A DNA stretch of 64,000 nucleotides from Mermis nigrescens (Eukaryota > Nematoda > Enoplea > Mermithida > Mermithidae), in the NCBI GenBank assembly GCA_036768485.1, contig JAVLUZ010000548.1, forward strand, positions 654,467 through 718,466. The letters run 5' to 3'. Every line of letters starts with the position of its first letter. Within the stretch, counting starts at the first letter, position 1. Made by a program: the position numbers and the translations under genes. The notes beneath the pieces were generated by a model. It worked only from the letters and a program-made list of their open reading frames with translations. It made no database searches and was not told where the DNA came from. This document shows positions 21,852 through 33,544 of this stretch, piece after piece.

Positions 21852-22494
21852 TTCGCAGTGCCAGCTACAAGCGTTCCATCGGAACAGCTGTTCAGTTGCG
21901 CAGGAATCATTTACGACCCTCTCAGAAACAGGCCACATGACGAAAAAGCAGAACGACTGTTATTTTTGAAATATAATTTACTCGGAACAATACTAAGTTT
22001 TAGTCTGTAAACTATTGGGTAATAAAAGATTGAATTGCTGCTTCATGTCTTCACTAAATTTTATGAAGTTCGATTTTTAAATCTAATTTTAAAAAACCGA
22101 GAACCGACTGCAAAAAAATCGGTTCCAGTTCCGGTTCTTAGAGAATCAAAAAATCGGTTCCGGTTCGGGTTCTTAGAATATTAAAAAATCGATTCTCGGT
22201 TCCGGTTCGTTCGGTTCCAAAAAATGGTCGGTTCCAGCCGGTTCCGGTTAACCGGCACATCCCTAGTGGGCACTTATGCAGTTTAGGAGGACAAAAATTC
22301 TAAGAATTTTTTTCTTACAAATTTACCATTGGTAATTTTGCACGCTGATAACGAATCCAGCATTAATTTTTAATTTCAGACAAAATTTGGGTGAAATTGA
22401 GGTTTTTTGTAATTTTTGTGAAAAATTTCGAAAGAAATTTTTGGGGTATGTTTTCAATTTTCAAATTGAGGCGACAGCAATTGCTTGCACATTC

Positions 22495-22625
22495 AGATTG
22501 GAGCCAGATATGGGCTAAGCCTAAGGCATAAATGGAGCCAAAATTGCTCGCGCTTCGCTCGCTCCGCAATTTTGCTCCATTTATCTCAGGCTTAGCCCAT
22601 GCGCTGGCATCAATGTGAATGCAGA
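22495..22625. repeat. Fold-back hairpin
   Basis: TGGGCTAAGCCTAAGGCATA at 22511 runs into AATGGAGC..AAAATTGC and is mirrored from 22566 to 22599, giving a stem of about 35 bp around a GC-rich CTCGCGCTTCGCTCG loop. It lies between the hAT element and the outer end of the palindrome. Confidence 0.75.
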
Positions 22626-22861
22626 TAACCAAGCCTAAGCCTAAGACATTCGGTGGTCATACAAATGCTGCAATATGTATCAATGAAATTTGATCTAGTC
22701 TAACGAAAATTGGTAAGTGTGATTGCATTCATGTGCGCATAAGAACAAAGACAATTATCCTCCTTTTTACTCTTAATTATCACAATTGCACATTCTTTTT
22801 GATATATTATTTTTGTCAGTTTCTCTCATTTTTACTCTTTTCTAGTTCAGAATCAAATGAA

Positions 22862-23202
22862 CTAATGGAGAGAGGAAGGATAGGTGTAATCATATTCGCC
22901 GAATATTTGATGCATACCGCGTGATATAGACTTTGCCCTCTCGGTAGCCAAACTTCTGTTGCTCAATTCATATTGTCGGCGGGCCGTTGAAAGTTCAATG
23001 TGCAGGTCACTGTTGATCCTGGCTTGTAGCCGCATCTGGTCCTTCGGTTCATTGATTTTCAACGATATGCGCTCCGCCGCTATGATATTGTTCTGGTCAA
23101 GGATTTATTGTTCTGGTCAAGGATTTGAAGTTGGAGGGCGCGTATTTCTTCATTTTTAATTTCGCCTCGTGTATTCGTCTCAAGTTCACCGGATTTCAGC
23201 GG
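22862..23202 (-). pseudogene. Coiled-coil family terminal exon, copy 3 (20-bp duplication frameshift)
   Basis: The acceptor TTTCCTTTCTATCAG (AG at 23204-23203) is followed by PLKSGELETNTRGEIKNEEI then RALQLQILDQNN. An exact 20-bp tandem duplication (23087-23106 and 23107-23126) then shifts the frame. Beyond it the family sequence continues, RISLKINEPKDQMRLQARIN to GMHQIFGEYDYTYPSSLH. Removing one repeat unit makes the exon 321 nt, a whole number of codons. The inverted copy near 43.8 kb carries the same duplication. Confidence 0.65.
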
Positions 23203-24440
23203 CTGATAGAAAGGAAAGGAGGACAGTTAACAGAAAGAACTACAAAGCATGACCTATATATAATAATAGAAAGTCATCAATATGATAAAGATGAAAAATA
23301 AAAAAAAATAAAATAAATAAATTAATAACATGTAAATAAATGAGGCATGCTGTTAGTATAAGAGAAACAAAGAGACGCGAGAATTAGTACACATGTACAT
23401 AAAAAGTACTAAAACTATATTATGATAAACTATGGGTATCACAGAAGAAGTAAGCAGGAAAAAAATTACAAATCATAGAAACAGGCGAGGTCATCAGAGA
23501 GGAACTAGGTTGCTACAGTTTCGTGCCTTTAATCCTCTGATTTTCACTGCAACCAAGCGACACCAGTCTCGGCGGCTAGACTGCCTCTCAAACGCAGCAA
23601 ACAACAACCAAAAGGAAATGCAAACAAAGACGCGAAAAAATTTAGAAAATCTAGTCAATGTGTGTCCGTGCCCTTGGCGGCCAAGACGTGACGCAACGCG
23701 ACGCGCTACCGTGTCAAAATTGTCAATTTTGACCCATTATTCGCTTTTTGTGCAGTAGCTAACGTAAAAAACGAGTGAATGTATAAGAAAAATCTCGCGT
23801 TTTGGAAGCGCAACCAGAAAAGCAAGATCACTTGCAAAATGCTCGCTTTTTAAAAACGGTCGAGCGTCCCAAAAAGCGAGAATTTCGATTGTGTCCCGAT
23901 TCTCCGACTTTCCCGATTCTCCGACTGTCCCGTTCCACGCCTAATGCTAAAGGTGGTTTTTTAAATTCCGACCGTCCCGATTCTCCATCCGTCCAGATTC
24001 TCCGACCATGCCAATTCTCCGATCATAGTAAGATTTGAAAAGTTTTGACTACGACTGCATTACACGATTTAAAATGCAGTACCTACGAATGTATTCCATG
24101 CCTGTACATAACATGCATAGATGTGTTTTGCGTACAGATATGTACATATTTACTTATTCAATCGACCACTTATATAGGTACATGGATACCTATTTATTCG
24201 ATTAAGCAGCGTAACGAATACGATGAAACTCTGCTCTGACTTATAAAAATAGAAACAAAAAAATGGAAAATGCAAATTAGACAAAAATATGAAGCGTCGT
24301 TTTCAAGACCTTTGTACGTTGAATGAAACTGCGCATGCTTGTTGAGCAATGAGTATAATAGTAAAAGTGCGAAAATGATTGTGTACCAGTTTGTCTATTC
24401 TCTGCTTTGTTTGTCTTTTGTGCACCAATTTGTCTATTCT
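23202..24440. other. Left-arm stretch; CCGATTCTCCGAC repeats, no gene
   Basis: Short degenerate repeats of CCGATTCTCCGAC or CCGTCC occupy about 23898-24035 and are mirrored at 43075-43205. An ORF at 23432-23758 has no family resemblance and its mirrored copy is broken. Confidence 0.5.
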
Positions 24441-24625
24441 TTGTTTGTCAGAAACCCATAAATTAGCTACACCACACTACTAAAAGTCGAAAAACTCAGT
24501 TTTATTATAGGTATGTACATAACGTTACTGGCATTCAATGCAAAAGAAGTCTTAAAAAATGTTTGTTCATGCCCCCCCGAACCAAAATCCTGGCTACGCC
24601 TCTGCATCCCCCCAGAATTTTGGTG
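24440..24625. mobile_element. E element end
   Basis: AAACCCATAAATTAGCTA to CCTGGCTACGCCTCTGCATC, the same 3' block as at 13670-13815 and 62560-62704. Mirrored at about 42590-42720. Confidence 0.7.
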
Positions 24626-25289
24626 CTGCCCACGCATGTGCATCACCCACTCTCGCATAATGCACTTCAAATACATCATTCTCCTATAGTCTGTTTCATT
24701 TAACTTTGCTTTTAATCTTGAATCTGTTTCATTTAACTCAAAAGTTGTCATTGATTTTGTGAACCCTTCCAATTTTCTGTCTCATCTTTTGTACAGTCAG
24801 GGTTAGACATTTTCAAACGAAAAAGTACAGAAACAAAAGTTATAAAATTCCTTTAAAGCATATACAGATCGATAGAAAAATGAATGAGCTTTCTGATTTA
24901 CTTTTGTGCTAAGTCTCATTCATAAAAGCCAAGGAGCTAGTTGAGAAAAACCGAGATAAAATGGCTGTTTTTAGCGTTTTTTCGCGTTCTCCGCCCACGG
25001 CCGGAATCAGCTCGTATGACAAATAGTGCATTAGGCTCTGGCCGAAACGTCAGCTCATCAAGTCTTATGGGGCCGGAGCCAACCCCGTCATACAAAATAA
25101 TAGTGCATAAGAAATTTTCACAAATACCTTAGCACTAGTTGATTTGAAGGTCAAGTAACCATACTTCATTAAAAAACCCAAACAAAACGCAATAATCATC
25201 AACACGAATAGATCTTGCTTGTTCCTTGCAGCTGCAAAACATTGCAACAAATAGTATACGTTAATTTTGGTCACTAAATATACGTATGG

Positions 25290-25900
25290 TCAGGCCCGTA
25301 TCCAGGATTAGGCCAGTGAGGAAGGGCGGGGACTCAGAATAAATTGAGCTATACCTCGAAAAATTTGCTGGGACAGCTCGCAAAAATCACACTTTTCGAT
25401 GTTTTTCGGGAATTCTCCAAGATTTCACACATTTTTCATCTTTGCGTAAAACTCTATTTTTATGGGGTTTTAAGCTTAAATCTTTAACTCAGATGATGAA
25501 AAAAGGCGAGGAAACATGTTTAAGATTTTTCGAAGCTTTAGAAAAATTTCTTTCAATTTTTTTGTTATAGTTTTCTTCATCCGAGTTGACGATTTCGACT
25601 TATATTTGATTCAAACAGCGGAAGAATCACATCCTTCCGCAAGTTCAGCCTGTATTATTTATTTCTGATAAATGTGTAAGTCCTTGGATCAAGCCGTTTT
25701 CCGATATGCTCAATCTGAAAAACATAAAATTCGGACTATTCAAAAGATTATTTCTTCTTTTATAAGGCTATAAAAAGTGTCATTTTTTGGTCGCACTTGA
25801 GCCAAAATGTTGGAAAATCTTCACATCTGGCGCGAAGCACCGTAAATTTGAACATTTAACGTTAACGACATACAGTTCTTCTATCTTTTCGTATATTATT
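25290..25900. mobile_element. D-type element, partial
   Basis: CAGGCCCGTATCCAGGATT start, TCGATGTTTTTCGGG core and a TGGCGCGAAGCACCG hairpin near 25823; mirrored at about 41560-41880. An internal inserted stretch (about 25420-25690) repeats TTTCATC..GAGTTGACG inverted. Confidence 0.6.
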
Positions 25901-26204
25901 GTAGCAGTGGAACTGTACCCCTTTTTGCTACATTTTGTTCTCGTGGTTCATCTGCGTTTTGTCATATGTCAGTTATGCTTTTATCATGCAAACGCCGATT
26001 ATTCAATGCAATGCTGTGCAAAGATTTTGTCCAAGACTCTATGTGACAATTGCTGCAGATAAGTGTGATTGCATTCATGTGCGCATAAGAACAAAGGCAA
26101 GTATCCTTTTAATTTTTAATTTTATTACAATTTTTTGATATACCTATATTAATTTTTGTCAATTTCTCTCATTCTTACTCTTTTCTAATTCAAAATCAAA
26201 TGAA

Positions 26205-26890
26205 CTAATGGAGAGAGGATAGGTGCACATCTAGGCGTGGGGGGTTTGGGGGTATGCATGCACCCCTCCCCGAGAAACCAAAATACCCCCAGAATCCAAA
26301 ACATGCCCCCAGAATTCAATTTTTTTCGTTTTTTTAGCAATTTTTTGATGCCAATGGATAGATATTGTTTGATGAGAAATGTTGAAAAATGGTGTTTTTT
26401 CACCATATCACCATTTCTAAAACCATTTTTGACCTTTTAAAAATCTTGCACCCTCTCCCAGAATTTTAGTGTTGCCCACTTACGAATAAGTGTAATCACA
26501 TTCGTCGAATATTGGATACATACCTCGTGTAGTAATCAATCGGCGACATTGAGTGACTTCCCTTCGTATCAGGACCAATTCATGCTCGTTTTCCCGTTGT
26601 ATCCGTATCCTTTCACCCAATTCAAATTCTACTTCTTCAATTTTCAAATTTCTATCGGCTAATTTTTATTCGATGTCCCGCTTAATCCGTCTCGTTTTCT
26701 CCAATTCGGTTTCTAACTCTTGTATTTTTAGATTTCTATTGTCCAAATCAGTTTGTTGATTGTAAACGTTGATTCTTTCAACAACTAAAAGGTTCTCTAG
26801 ATCCATAATTTGTAAATGAAGGCGCTCCATTGGGATTTTATGGTCTTCAGGCTGGTCCTGTTTGAGCGTTAATCCTTTAAGGGCCGATTG
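26205..26890 (-). pseudogene. Coiled-coil family terminal exon, copy 4 (stop and B insertion)
   Basis: The acceptor TTTTTTATCAG (AG at 26892-26891) is followed by a coiled-coil frame (MERLHLQIMDLENLLVVERI; NRNLKIQELETELEKTRRIK). It has one in-frame TAA, then NLKIEEVEFELGERIRIQRE and GMYPIFDECDYTY. A B element (about 26226-26483) is inserted within the last codons, separating the CTCTCCATTAG tail. It is the most diverged of the four copies in the helical part, while the C-terminal motif is kept. Confidence 0.6.
26226..26483. mobile_element. B element inside coiled-coil copy 4
   Basis: TAGGCGTGGGGGGTTTGGG to GTGTTGCCCACTTACG. The flanks GATAGGTG and AATAAGTG look like a degraded 8-bp TSD. The same insertion is present in the other arm, so it predates the inverted duplication. 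Confidence 0.75.
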
Positions 26891-27001
26891 CTGATAAAAA
26901 AGGAAAGGAGGCTAACAGAAAGAATTACAAAGCGTGACCTATGTATGTGTTACGTTTTGCGAATAACAATTAATCTGGGCTACCAAAACGAGACATACAT
27001 A

Positions 27002-28136
27002 CAGGCCCGTATCCCGGATTTTATTTCGAGGGGGGCCGAAAATTTTTGAGACCAGATATCTCGAGAACCATTAGGAGATAGGCGAAAATAAAGACAGTTT
27101 TGAGCGTATCTCGGCGAGCTCTATACAACGGTGAAGAAAAATTTCAACAAAAAAATTAAAAAATTTTCACTTTATTCCATTTTGATATACAGCAAATTTA
27201 TCATTTTAAGCTGATTTCTCATCACCTAATCGGCGAATTATTTCTTATCTCTCGCCTTTGTACTTAATCATTGTGCTTTACAGAGAAAAACAATACGGAT
27301 AATTAATAATTCGGCGCGAAGCTCGAAAAAATTGACATGCTCTGCATATCAACCTCAAATTTGAGCGGTTTTGAGCGGACTAGAAGACAAAAAAACATGT
27401 ATAAACAATAGATACGGCGCGAAGTGCCGGAAAAATTTCATGTTTCCCATGTCATAACTCAAATTTGAGCTGTTTTGAGTGAGGTAGAAGGCAAAAACTA
27501 TAACTAAACAATGAATCCGGCGCACAGCTAGAAAAATTGACATGCTCTCTATATCTAACTCTAATTTGAGCGATTTTTAGCGGTTCAGAAGACAAAACTA
27601 TAAGTAAACAATAAATCCGGCGCGAATCGCCGGAAAATTTGAGTTCACTAGCTCAAAGTACGCTAAAAACCTGTTTAGGCGCTGTTTCAGACGCACTTCG
27701 CCAATTTTTCATTTTTCCCTTCGGGGGACCCTTGGGAAACAAAAATTTTTCCCCATTTAGGGGGGACAGCCGCCCCCTGGATATGAGCCTGTTCCCATGT
27801 CATAACTCAAATTTGAGCTGTTTTGAGTAAGCTAGAAGGCAAAAACTATAGCTAAACAATGAATCCGGCGCAAAGCGTTAGAAAAAAATTGACTTACTTT
27901 CTATGTCTAACTCAAATTTGAGCGATTTTCAGCGGTTTGGAAGACAAAACCTGCATAAACAATAAATCCGGCGCGAAGCGCGAAAAATTTTTGTGTTTTC
28001 TAGCTCAAAAGTATGCTAAAACTGTTTTGGCGGTGTTTCAGACCAACTAATTTTCATTTTTCTTTGGGGACCCTTGGGAAAAACAAAAATTTTCCCATTT
28101 CTCGGGGGGGGCAGGCCGCCCCTGGATACGGGCCTG
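27002..28136. mobile_element. D element with internal hairpin array
   Basis: TIRs CAGGCCCGTATCC at both ends and perfect 8-bp TSD CATACATA (26994-27001 and 28137-28144). The interior is a run of repeats of about 90-100 bp, each containing an ATCCGGCGCGAAGCGCCGGA-type hairpin and AACTCAAATTTGAGC. No ORF. Mirrored at about 39582-40640 in the right arm. Confidence 0.88.
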
Positions 28137-28685
28137 CATACATATATACATATACGTAGACATCTCCAAGATTTGCGCTCATGTGTTGCAGCAATTCGCC
28201 ACCCTTAAGAATGTTGACAGGTTCAGCTATAGGAAAGGTTCATTCTGCGAACTGTGGGTCAATTCATTGATATTACTTTATAGGATGAGTGCATGCATAA
28301 CTATCACTGATCTTCAGCCGCTCCACATAACATTAAATATGCATATAACCATATACTTCAACGATACAGTTTGTACGTTTCAATTATGATATTTACATAT
28401 GAAACCTACCATATTATCGCGCTTCAAGTCAACTTCTTAAAAAAAATCACCGACTAATAAATTACGGAAAACCCGATTGATAAATTACGGAAAAAAAACC
28501 CGACTGATAAATTACGGAAAACAATGTGAATTGCGCCCAATTCAGGACGCGCTTTAAACTATGAAAGTTAGAAATTGCGACACTTTGCATATTATTACTC
28601 GCTCACTTCTGATAATTCGGTCAAATTTGTTTCACGACTTACCTCTTGTGCAATGAAATCAATTTTAAGCTTAGCCACGTACATA

Positions 28686-28910
28686 TAGTCTGTTTCATTA
28701 AACTTAGCGGTTTTCTTCTAAATTTTCCCGAAAGAATCAGGCTACAAAAGCGCTTTAAAATTTTGCTACGGTAATGCGGCTTAGCAATGGCATACCTCTC
28801 ACATATGGCTCGATCTACTGTAGAATATTATATTTCCCGTATTAGTTTAAAACACTTTTGTAGGCACTTTAAATTTTTTTAAAAACCTCAAAGCTAAATG
28901 AAACGAACTA
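28686..28910. mobile_element. T element (mariner-like MITE) with proven TA target
   Basis: TAGTCTGTTTCATTAAACTT and, inverted, TAGTTCGTTTCATTTAGCTT, flanked by TA (28684-28685 and 28911-28912). The paralogous empty site near 16990 reads CTACATAAGTGATTTC with a single TA. Confidence 0.88.
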
Positions 28911-29112
28911 TAAGTGATTTCTAGGAATCTTATAATAATACACCTTTGGCTCTAGTCGGTTCCATTCCAAACAGCCCATATCTGCTAAAGTCTTATTACT
29001 GTATTAGCTTTCCCTGCATTGCTTCTTTCTTCAATTATGTTCTCGTAGCGGCTGGCCGCTGTTAACTCTTCTTATTGATGTTTAAAGTGCTTCGCTTCGC
29101 GTAGCGCATCTA

Positions 29113-29315
29113 TAGTCTGTTTCATTTATCCGAGAGCTTTTTCAGTAAATGTTTTCGGAGGTTACAATGACCCCTTCTTTATTACTTACTAAGAATTCCA
29201 GCCATTCGCCCTCACTGAATTGATCTGCCGAATTACAGTAATTCGTCTTGTTTCGCTTTCTGTACCCCGTAAGAAAATTGACTAGAAAGCTCTCAAATAA
29301 ATGAAGCAGACTTAT
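29113..29315. mobile_element. T element, second copy
   Basis: TAGTCTGTTTCATTTATCC to AAATGAAGCAGACTTA between TA dinucleotides; absent from the paralogous stretch near 17190. Mirrored at about 38600-38790. Confidence 0.75.
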
Positions 29316-29619
29316 AGCACAATACCTCGAACCGCAAAATTTTTTGCTACAATAATTTTTGGTCATGACCAATGATGCAGATTATGGCCGATCTGGAGGG
29401 GGAATTAAGTTTTTTTGGGCCAAAATGACCTTAAAACTTGGTTTAAATGTTAGAATAGCGTTCTATGATATTGCACAGTTTCTGGTCAGTGTCAAGTTGA
29501 AGAAAGTAGTCGGTTTTTATCCATTCTTTTATCCATCCTTTCTCGCATGCGGATTTAAAAAAAGAATAATGGGCTCAAGTCTTCTGAATACTAACGTTTT
29601 TCATTTTTAATTTTTTTGG

Positions 29620-31775
29620 CAAAGCCATGCACTTCATTTGACTTATTCATCTATAAAGGTTCTGCAGATGACACTTTTTTGTTTTTTTGAATTTCGCTCG
29701 CCTTAGTTCTCGAATGGGAGAGTAAAGAGCGATGCGAAAATCTGAGGTGAAAAGACACATTTTGGTCCGAGTTTTCAGCTTGTTTGTAATCTGCCAACAA
29801 CTCCGGTTATGAGTTTTTAGAAATTTTTTCTGACAGAAATGTGTACTACGGATCGAGGCTATCTTGTGCTTAAAAGCAAACTTTTCTACAATCAATACTA
29901 TTTTATACAAATAAAACTGTTAATTTCATTAGGAAAACTTAGAAATTTATTTTTAGTTTTAGTAACAATGAGTACGGGGTTTAAACTTTACACCTCTAGT
30001 GGATGAGTAAAAAACAGATTTTGTCAAGATTTCTCTGCCAACTTTTTCGGTGTTGAGTTGGGATAAATTGATAAAACGGAAATAAAAAAAACTTCTAAAA
30101 TGGCAATGAGCATTATAGAAAAGCGTAATATTGATTGGCTGAAAATACGATTTTTTGGTTAAATCTAGTCTCCATTAAACGAAAGAACGAGTTTATTGTA
30201 TTTTTGATTGTGTCGTCATATCAAGTATTTTGCGGAACATAAGTTTGGCACATTCAAACGTACTACAATCAAAGGGCTACAAAGCTGGCCCTAACAATTT
30301 GTTACGCTCAATAGGGCGTTAGGTCCAGATTTTTAAAGTTTACAATGTGGTGGACAGTGGAAAATACGTGTTTGTCCATTTTTTTTGTTCGCCACTTTCT
30401 GTTTCAAAAGTCGGGCGAGGTCGAATAGGATAAAAATAAAACACTTTCAGGGGTAAGCGTCACAACTGATTGCGTTTGTTTACATCAATATTTATCTTTT
30501 TTGTGAGGTGTAAAGTCAGAAAAATGGGGGGATTAAACATCTTTCTGTCTTGTTTTTCTGCCAAGTTCTGGGTTGTGAGTCTGGACATAATCTCAAGTCT
30601 AAAAATGAACCAGAAACCAAATGTGATACGCCAATTTGTTTACTTAACAGTGGTGTAAAGTGGTTTACATCTAATATTTATTTGTTCTGGGGCCATTGTG
30701 GAGACTTAATTTTTTAATAAATGTTGATCGTAATATCAGAGCAATATCAGAATTATGAATCCGACTGAAATTTTCTTTACACTTTGTGGTTGTCTAAAGT
30801 TTACGTTGCATATTAACTTACAAATCTAAGAGCCTTGCGGAAGCTTAATTTTCTTCAAAATGTTCTACATAAAATCAGAATTGGGAATCTGACTGTTAGT
30901 TTTCGCTACACCTAGTAGTTGTGCTTAAAGTTTGCACTAATCATTTTTTAATCTTAGTTTATGTTCTAAATTTATTTACTTCCAAATCTGAGCGTTCGTG
31001 TACCTTACACTTGATATTTGCGCTAAAGTTTATGCTGAAAAACTTTGATCTGTTTAAATAATGTGAGCTTGTATTGTTTTAAAAAGGATAATGCTGATGT
31101 TACGAACAATATTGTTTTCCGCGTTCTTGGACTGCTGTCATTATTGTGGCATGTTACAAGAATGTGTTTACTGACTGATGTACTCAAATCATGCTAATAA
31201 AAAGTAGGGTTCTAGCAAAGAAAAATGCTCCAACGGAACAAAAAACATGAATATACTTGGAATTGTGGATTATTAAGGATGTAAAAGGAGGGGACTAGAA
31301 AAAGCTACCTAAAGTCGCAAAAAGACAATTGAAGAAATTTGTTGGTTTAAAACAGTAGAAAACGCGTGAGTTGACTTGAAACAGACTAAATGTAGGTTAC
31401 GTAAAAAGCTAGCATGCCCGTAACGATTGTACTAATCAATCGGCCCCTGCTTTGCTTGCTATGATGCTCATAATAAAATAAAACAACTTTAAATACAATA
31501 TCACTCAGTTTTCTATCAATCAGGATACGAAGCTAGCAGATCAGCGTTGCTACTTGCCAGCAATTTAAAAAGTAAACATTATGAATTTCGTTGTATATCA
31601 TCGAAACTTTGAAAATTATTTAAAAAAGACACTTTTTTAGAAGCCGCAGAATATATTTCGATTTTTTGCGTTGCTTAAAGAAAGTGTGATTTTTATCAGA
31701 TTTTGCGACTTTAGATAGCTATTTCCTAGTCCCATCCTTTTACATCCTTAATAATCCACAATACCAAGTATATTT
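29620..31775. other. Left-arm unique-looking sequence; no gene
   Basis: AT-rich, with repeated GTGTAAAG/TTTACAC words and two to three degenerate units of about 120 bp (30750-31030) distantly related to the 10-11.8 kb satellite. I saw no coding signal; mirrored at 36470-38350. Confidence 0.5.
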
Positions 31776-31777
31776 AT

Positions 31778-31779
<2 letters not shown>

Positions 31780-31833
<54 letters not shown>
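31780..31833. repeat. (TA)n, outer tract, left arm
   Basis: About 27 TA units; mirrored at 36401-36457. Confidence 0.97.
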
Positions 31834-31837
<4 letters not shown>

Positions 31838-32859
31838 GCTGTGCCGGGGCCGCCTTTTTTGCGGGGCCGAGGGCCTAGGCCCGGTGCCAGGGCCGGGGCC
31901 TGGCCGGGGCCAATAATAGCGTGCTTTACCATGCTCATAGTACGACCCTGCCCCTACCCCTTGTATGTACCTATGCATATATTCTTGCTTGTAGATATGC
32001 ACGTCAAGCGTTAATATTTGTTGGGATTACAAGATATAACAGAACATGGGCATCGGGGGATCTAGACCCCCCAGAATTCACATTCTCCCCCCAAAAATCC
32101 GCTAAACCCCAGAAATTGATTTTCAGAATTTTTCTGTTTTTCTGCGGTTTTTATGCTTATGGATAGCTCTCATTGAGAAACGCGAGAAAACGGTGTTTTT
32201 TCGCTCTACCATATATTATCAGGCACTTTTTAACTTTGAAAAATTGCGGACTTCCAGACTTTTTGAGCTGCCCATGTACGGATTTAACTCCTCTGACTTG
32301 GATGCGTTTTTCAATGTGCTTTACTTTGCACTTTTTTGAAACGTATTCTATTTGTCCTGATAGACGTAGCTGTCTGCTACCAAGCAAGCTGGAAATGCTC
32401 GTCTATATGAATTGCAATTTAAAATATGTCAATTTTGATTATTAACTAGAAATTCGCACCAATCTGACATAGTGAAATAAAGATTTGAATTAGCAAGATC
32501 TGTGGTTTGCTTGAAATTGAGTTTGAAGGTAAATCTACCAGAACATTATCAATTTTCTACATTATAATCAACTCTAACATTGGCCCCGGCTAGTGATGCA
32601 CCGGGTACCGGTACCGGTACCGGTACCAGGGTGCCAGTGCCGGCTCACCACTCTGGTACCGGCCGGTACTACTTTAATTGATTTAATTTTTTGAGTTTAA
32701 AGTGAAGGAGGAATTGTTTCAGAATAAAGCCCACTCTGTAGCAAACAATGCAATAATAAAGAAGTATTTCTTTGTAGATTTTATTCGATCATTTTTTTCA
32801 CTTATTTTAAAACAATCCTAATCAAAAGCTCTTAATGTTTTGGACAAAAACACGAGCAT

Positions 32860-33017
32860 TTACAAGTTTTCCGGCAAATTTGGTTGGATGGGTAGACAAA
32901 ATGCTTTTTCATTCCACCCAAGCCAAGACCGCTGCTATCTTTGCCTCCTCTGCTAATTGACTTTCCGCAACAATTGCCCAATACCTTTGATTCATCCTTA
33001 TCATCTATCTTATAGAA
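32860..33017 (-). pseudogene. BED-type zinc finger remnant of hAT transposase
   Basis: The minus strand reads FYKIDDKDESKVLGNCCGKS then ISRGGKDSSGLGLGGMKKHF. This matches the BED finger pattern (YF..DD...A.C..C...ISRGGK.....L..HL), but the first Cys pair is disturbed and the stretch is short. The right-arm partner near 35400-35500 is more degraded. Confidence 0.7.
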
Positions 33018-33107
33018 TTTTCAGAGCTGGACGACTTTTCTTTCATTTACCGACATAATGAACAGTGACCACCAATAAATCCTTCGAATTATTATAATAG
33101 GAAGGTG

Positions 33108-33544
33108 CAGTGTTTTGTAATCGGCAAAGATTTTTCTGGTGTACAAAGACTTTTAGGGGCCGTGTTTGTACATGTACAAATTTTTGGGAAGACAAAAATT
33201 GCAAAAAAGGTCTGAAATTCGCAAGTTTTCGGCGCTCCGCGCCGAAATAATGAATTGTGTGTTCTATATTCTTATAGTAGCCAGAAATTGCATTTCGAAA
33301 AGAAAAATGTCAGATTTTTCGGCGCTTCGCGCCGTTTTAAGACAATTCTGGGTGATTTTTGCCCTCAGAGACCCAGAAATTAACTAGAATACACTACCAA
33401 ACATCAGAAACCCTGTTTAACCGCATTAAAATCGCTACTGTACTATATTATAGTACGTAAAATTTTTCATGTACAAAATGCACAAAGACTTTTGGGACCA
33501 TCTTTGTACATGTACAAACAGACCTTGTACAAAAAAAAACATTT
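33108..33544. mobile_element. A element, left arm
   Basis: CAGTGTTTTGTAATCGGC to TGTACAAAAAAAAACATTT; weak TSD GGAAGGTG/GTGAGGTG. Two hairpins, GGCGCTCCGCGCC near 33230 and GGCGCTTCGCGCC near 33321. The right-arm counterpart is about 34900-35300. Confidence 0.8.

Larger units (their letters stand above)
20671..22010 (+). pseudogene. hAT transposase C-terminal dimerisation domain, split by C element
   Basis: The left piece ends DLLQWWKEKSKNLPILALIA then KQYLA; the right piece resumes PATSVPSEQLFSCAGIIYDP, then LRNRPHDEKAERLLFLKYNL. The D.L.WW and PATSVPSE..FS.AG motifs are canonical for the hAT dimerisation domain. Removing the C element (20790-21851) and one TSD copy restores YLAA-PATSVPSE in frame. 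The N-terminal catalytic part is absent, so the element is non-autonomous. Confidence 0.93.
20312..22265 (+). mobile_element. hAT element with variable-dose CGGTTCC ends
   Basis: Perfect 8-bp TSD GTGGGCAC at 20304-20311 and 22266-22273. Termini are TAGGGAAGTTCCGG and, inverted, TAGGGATGTGCCGG. The subterminal zones are reiterated GGTTCCGGTTC (20318-20515 and 22095-22255). Length without nested inserts is about 890 bp, carrying only the C-terminal transposase fragment. Confidence 0.93.

Noticed and set aside
23432..23758. 108-codon ORF with KKITNHRNRRGHQRGTRLLQ
   Set aside because: The mirrored copy in the right arm is broken, composition is ordinary, and no domain is visible.
27002..28136. 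CRISPR-like array, because of regularly spaced hairpins
   Set aside because: The repeats are longer than CRISPR repeats and diverged, there are no unique spacers of constant length, the element has TIRs and a TSD, and the context is eukaryotic.
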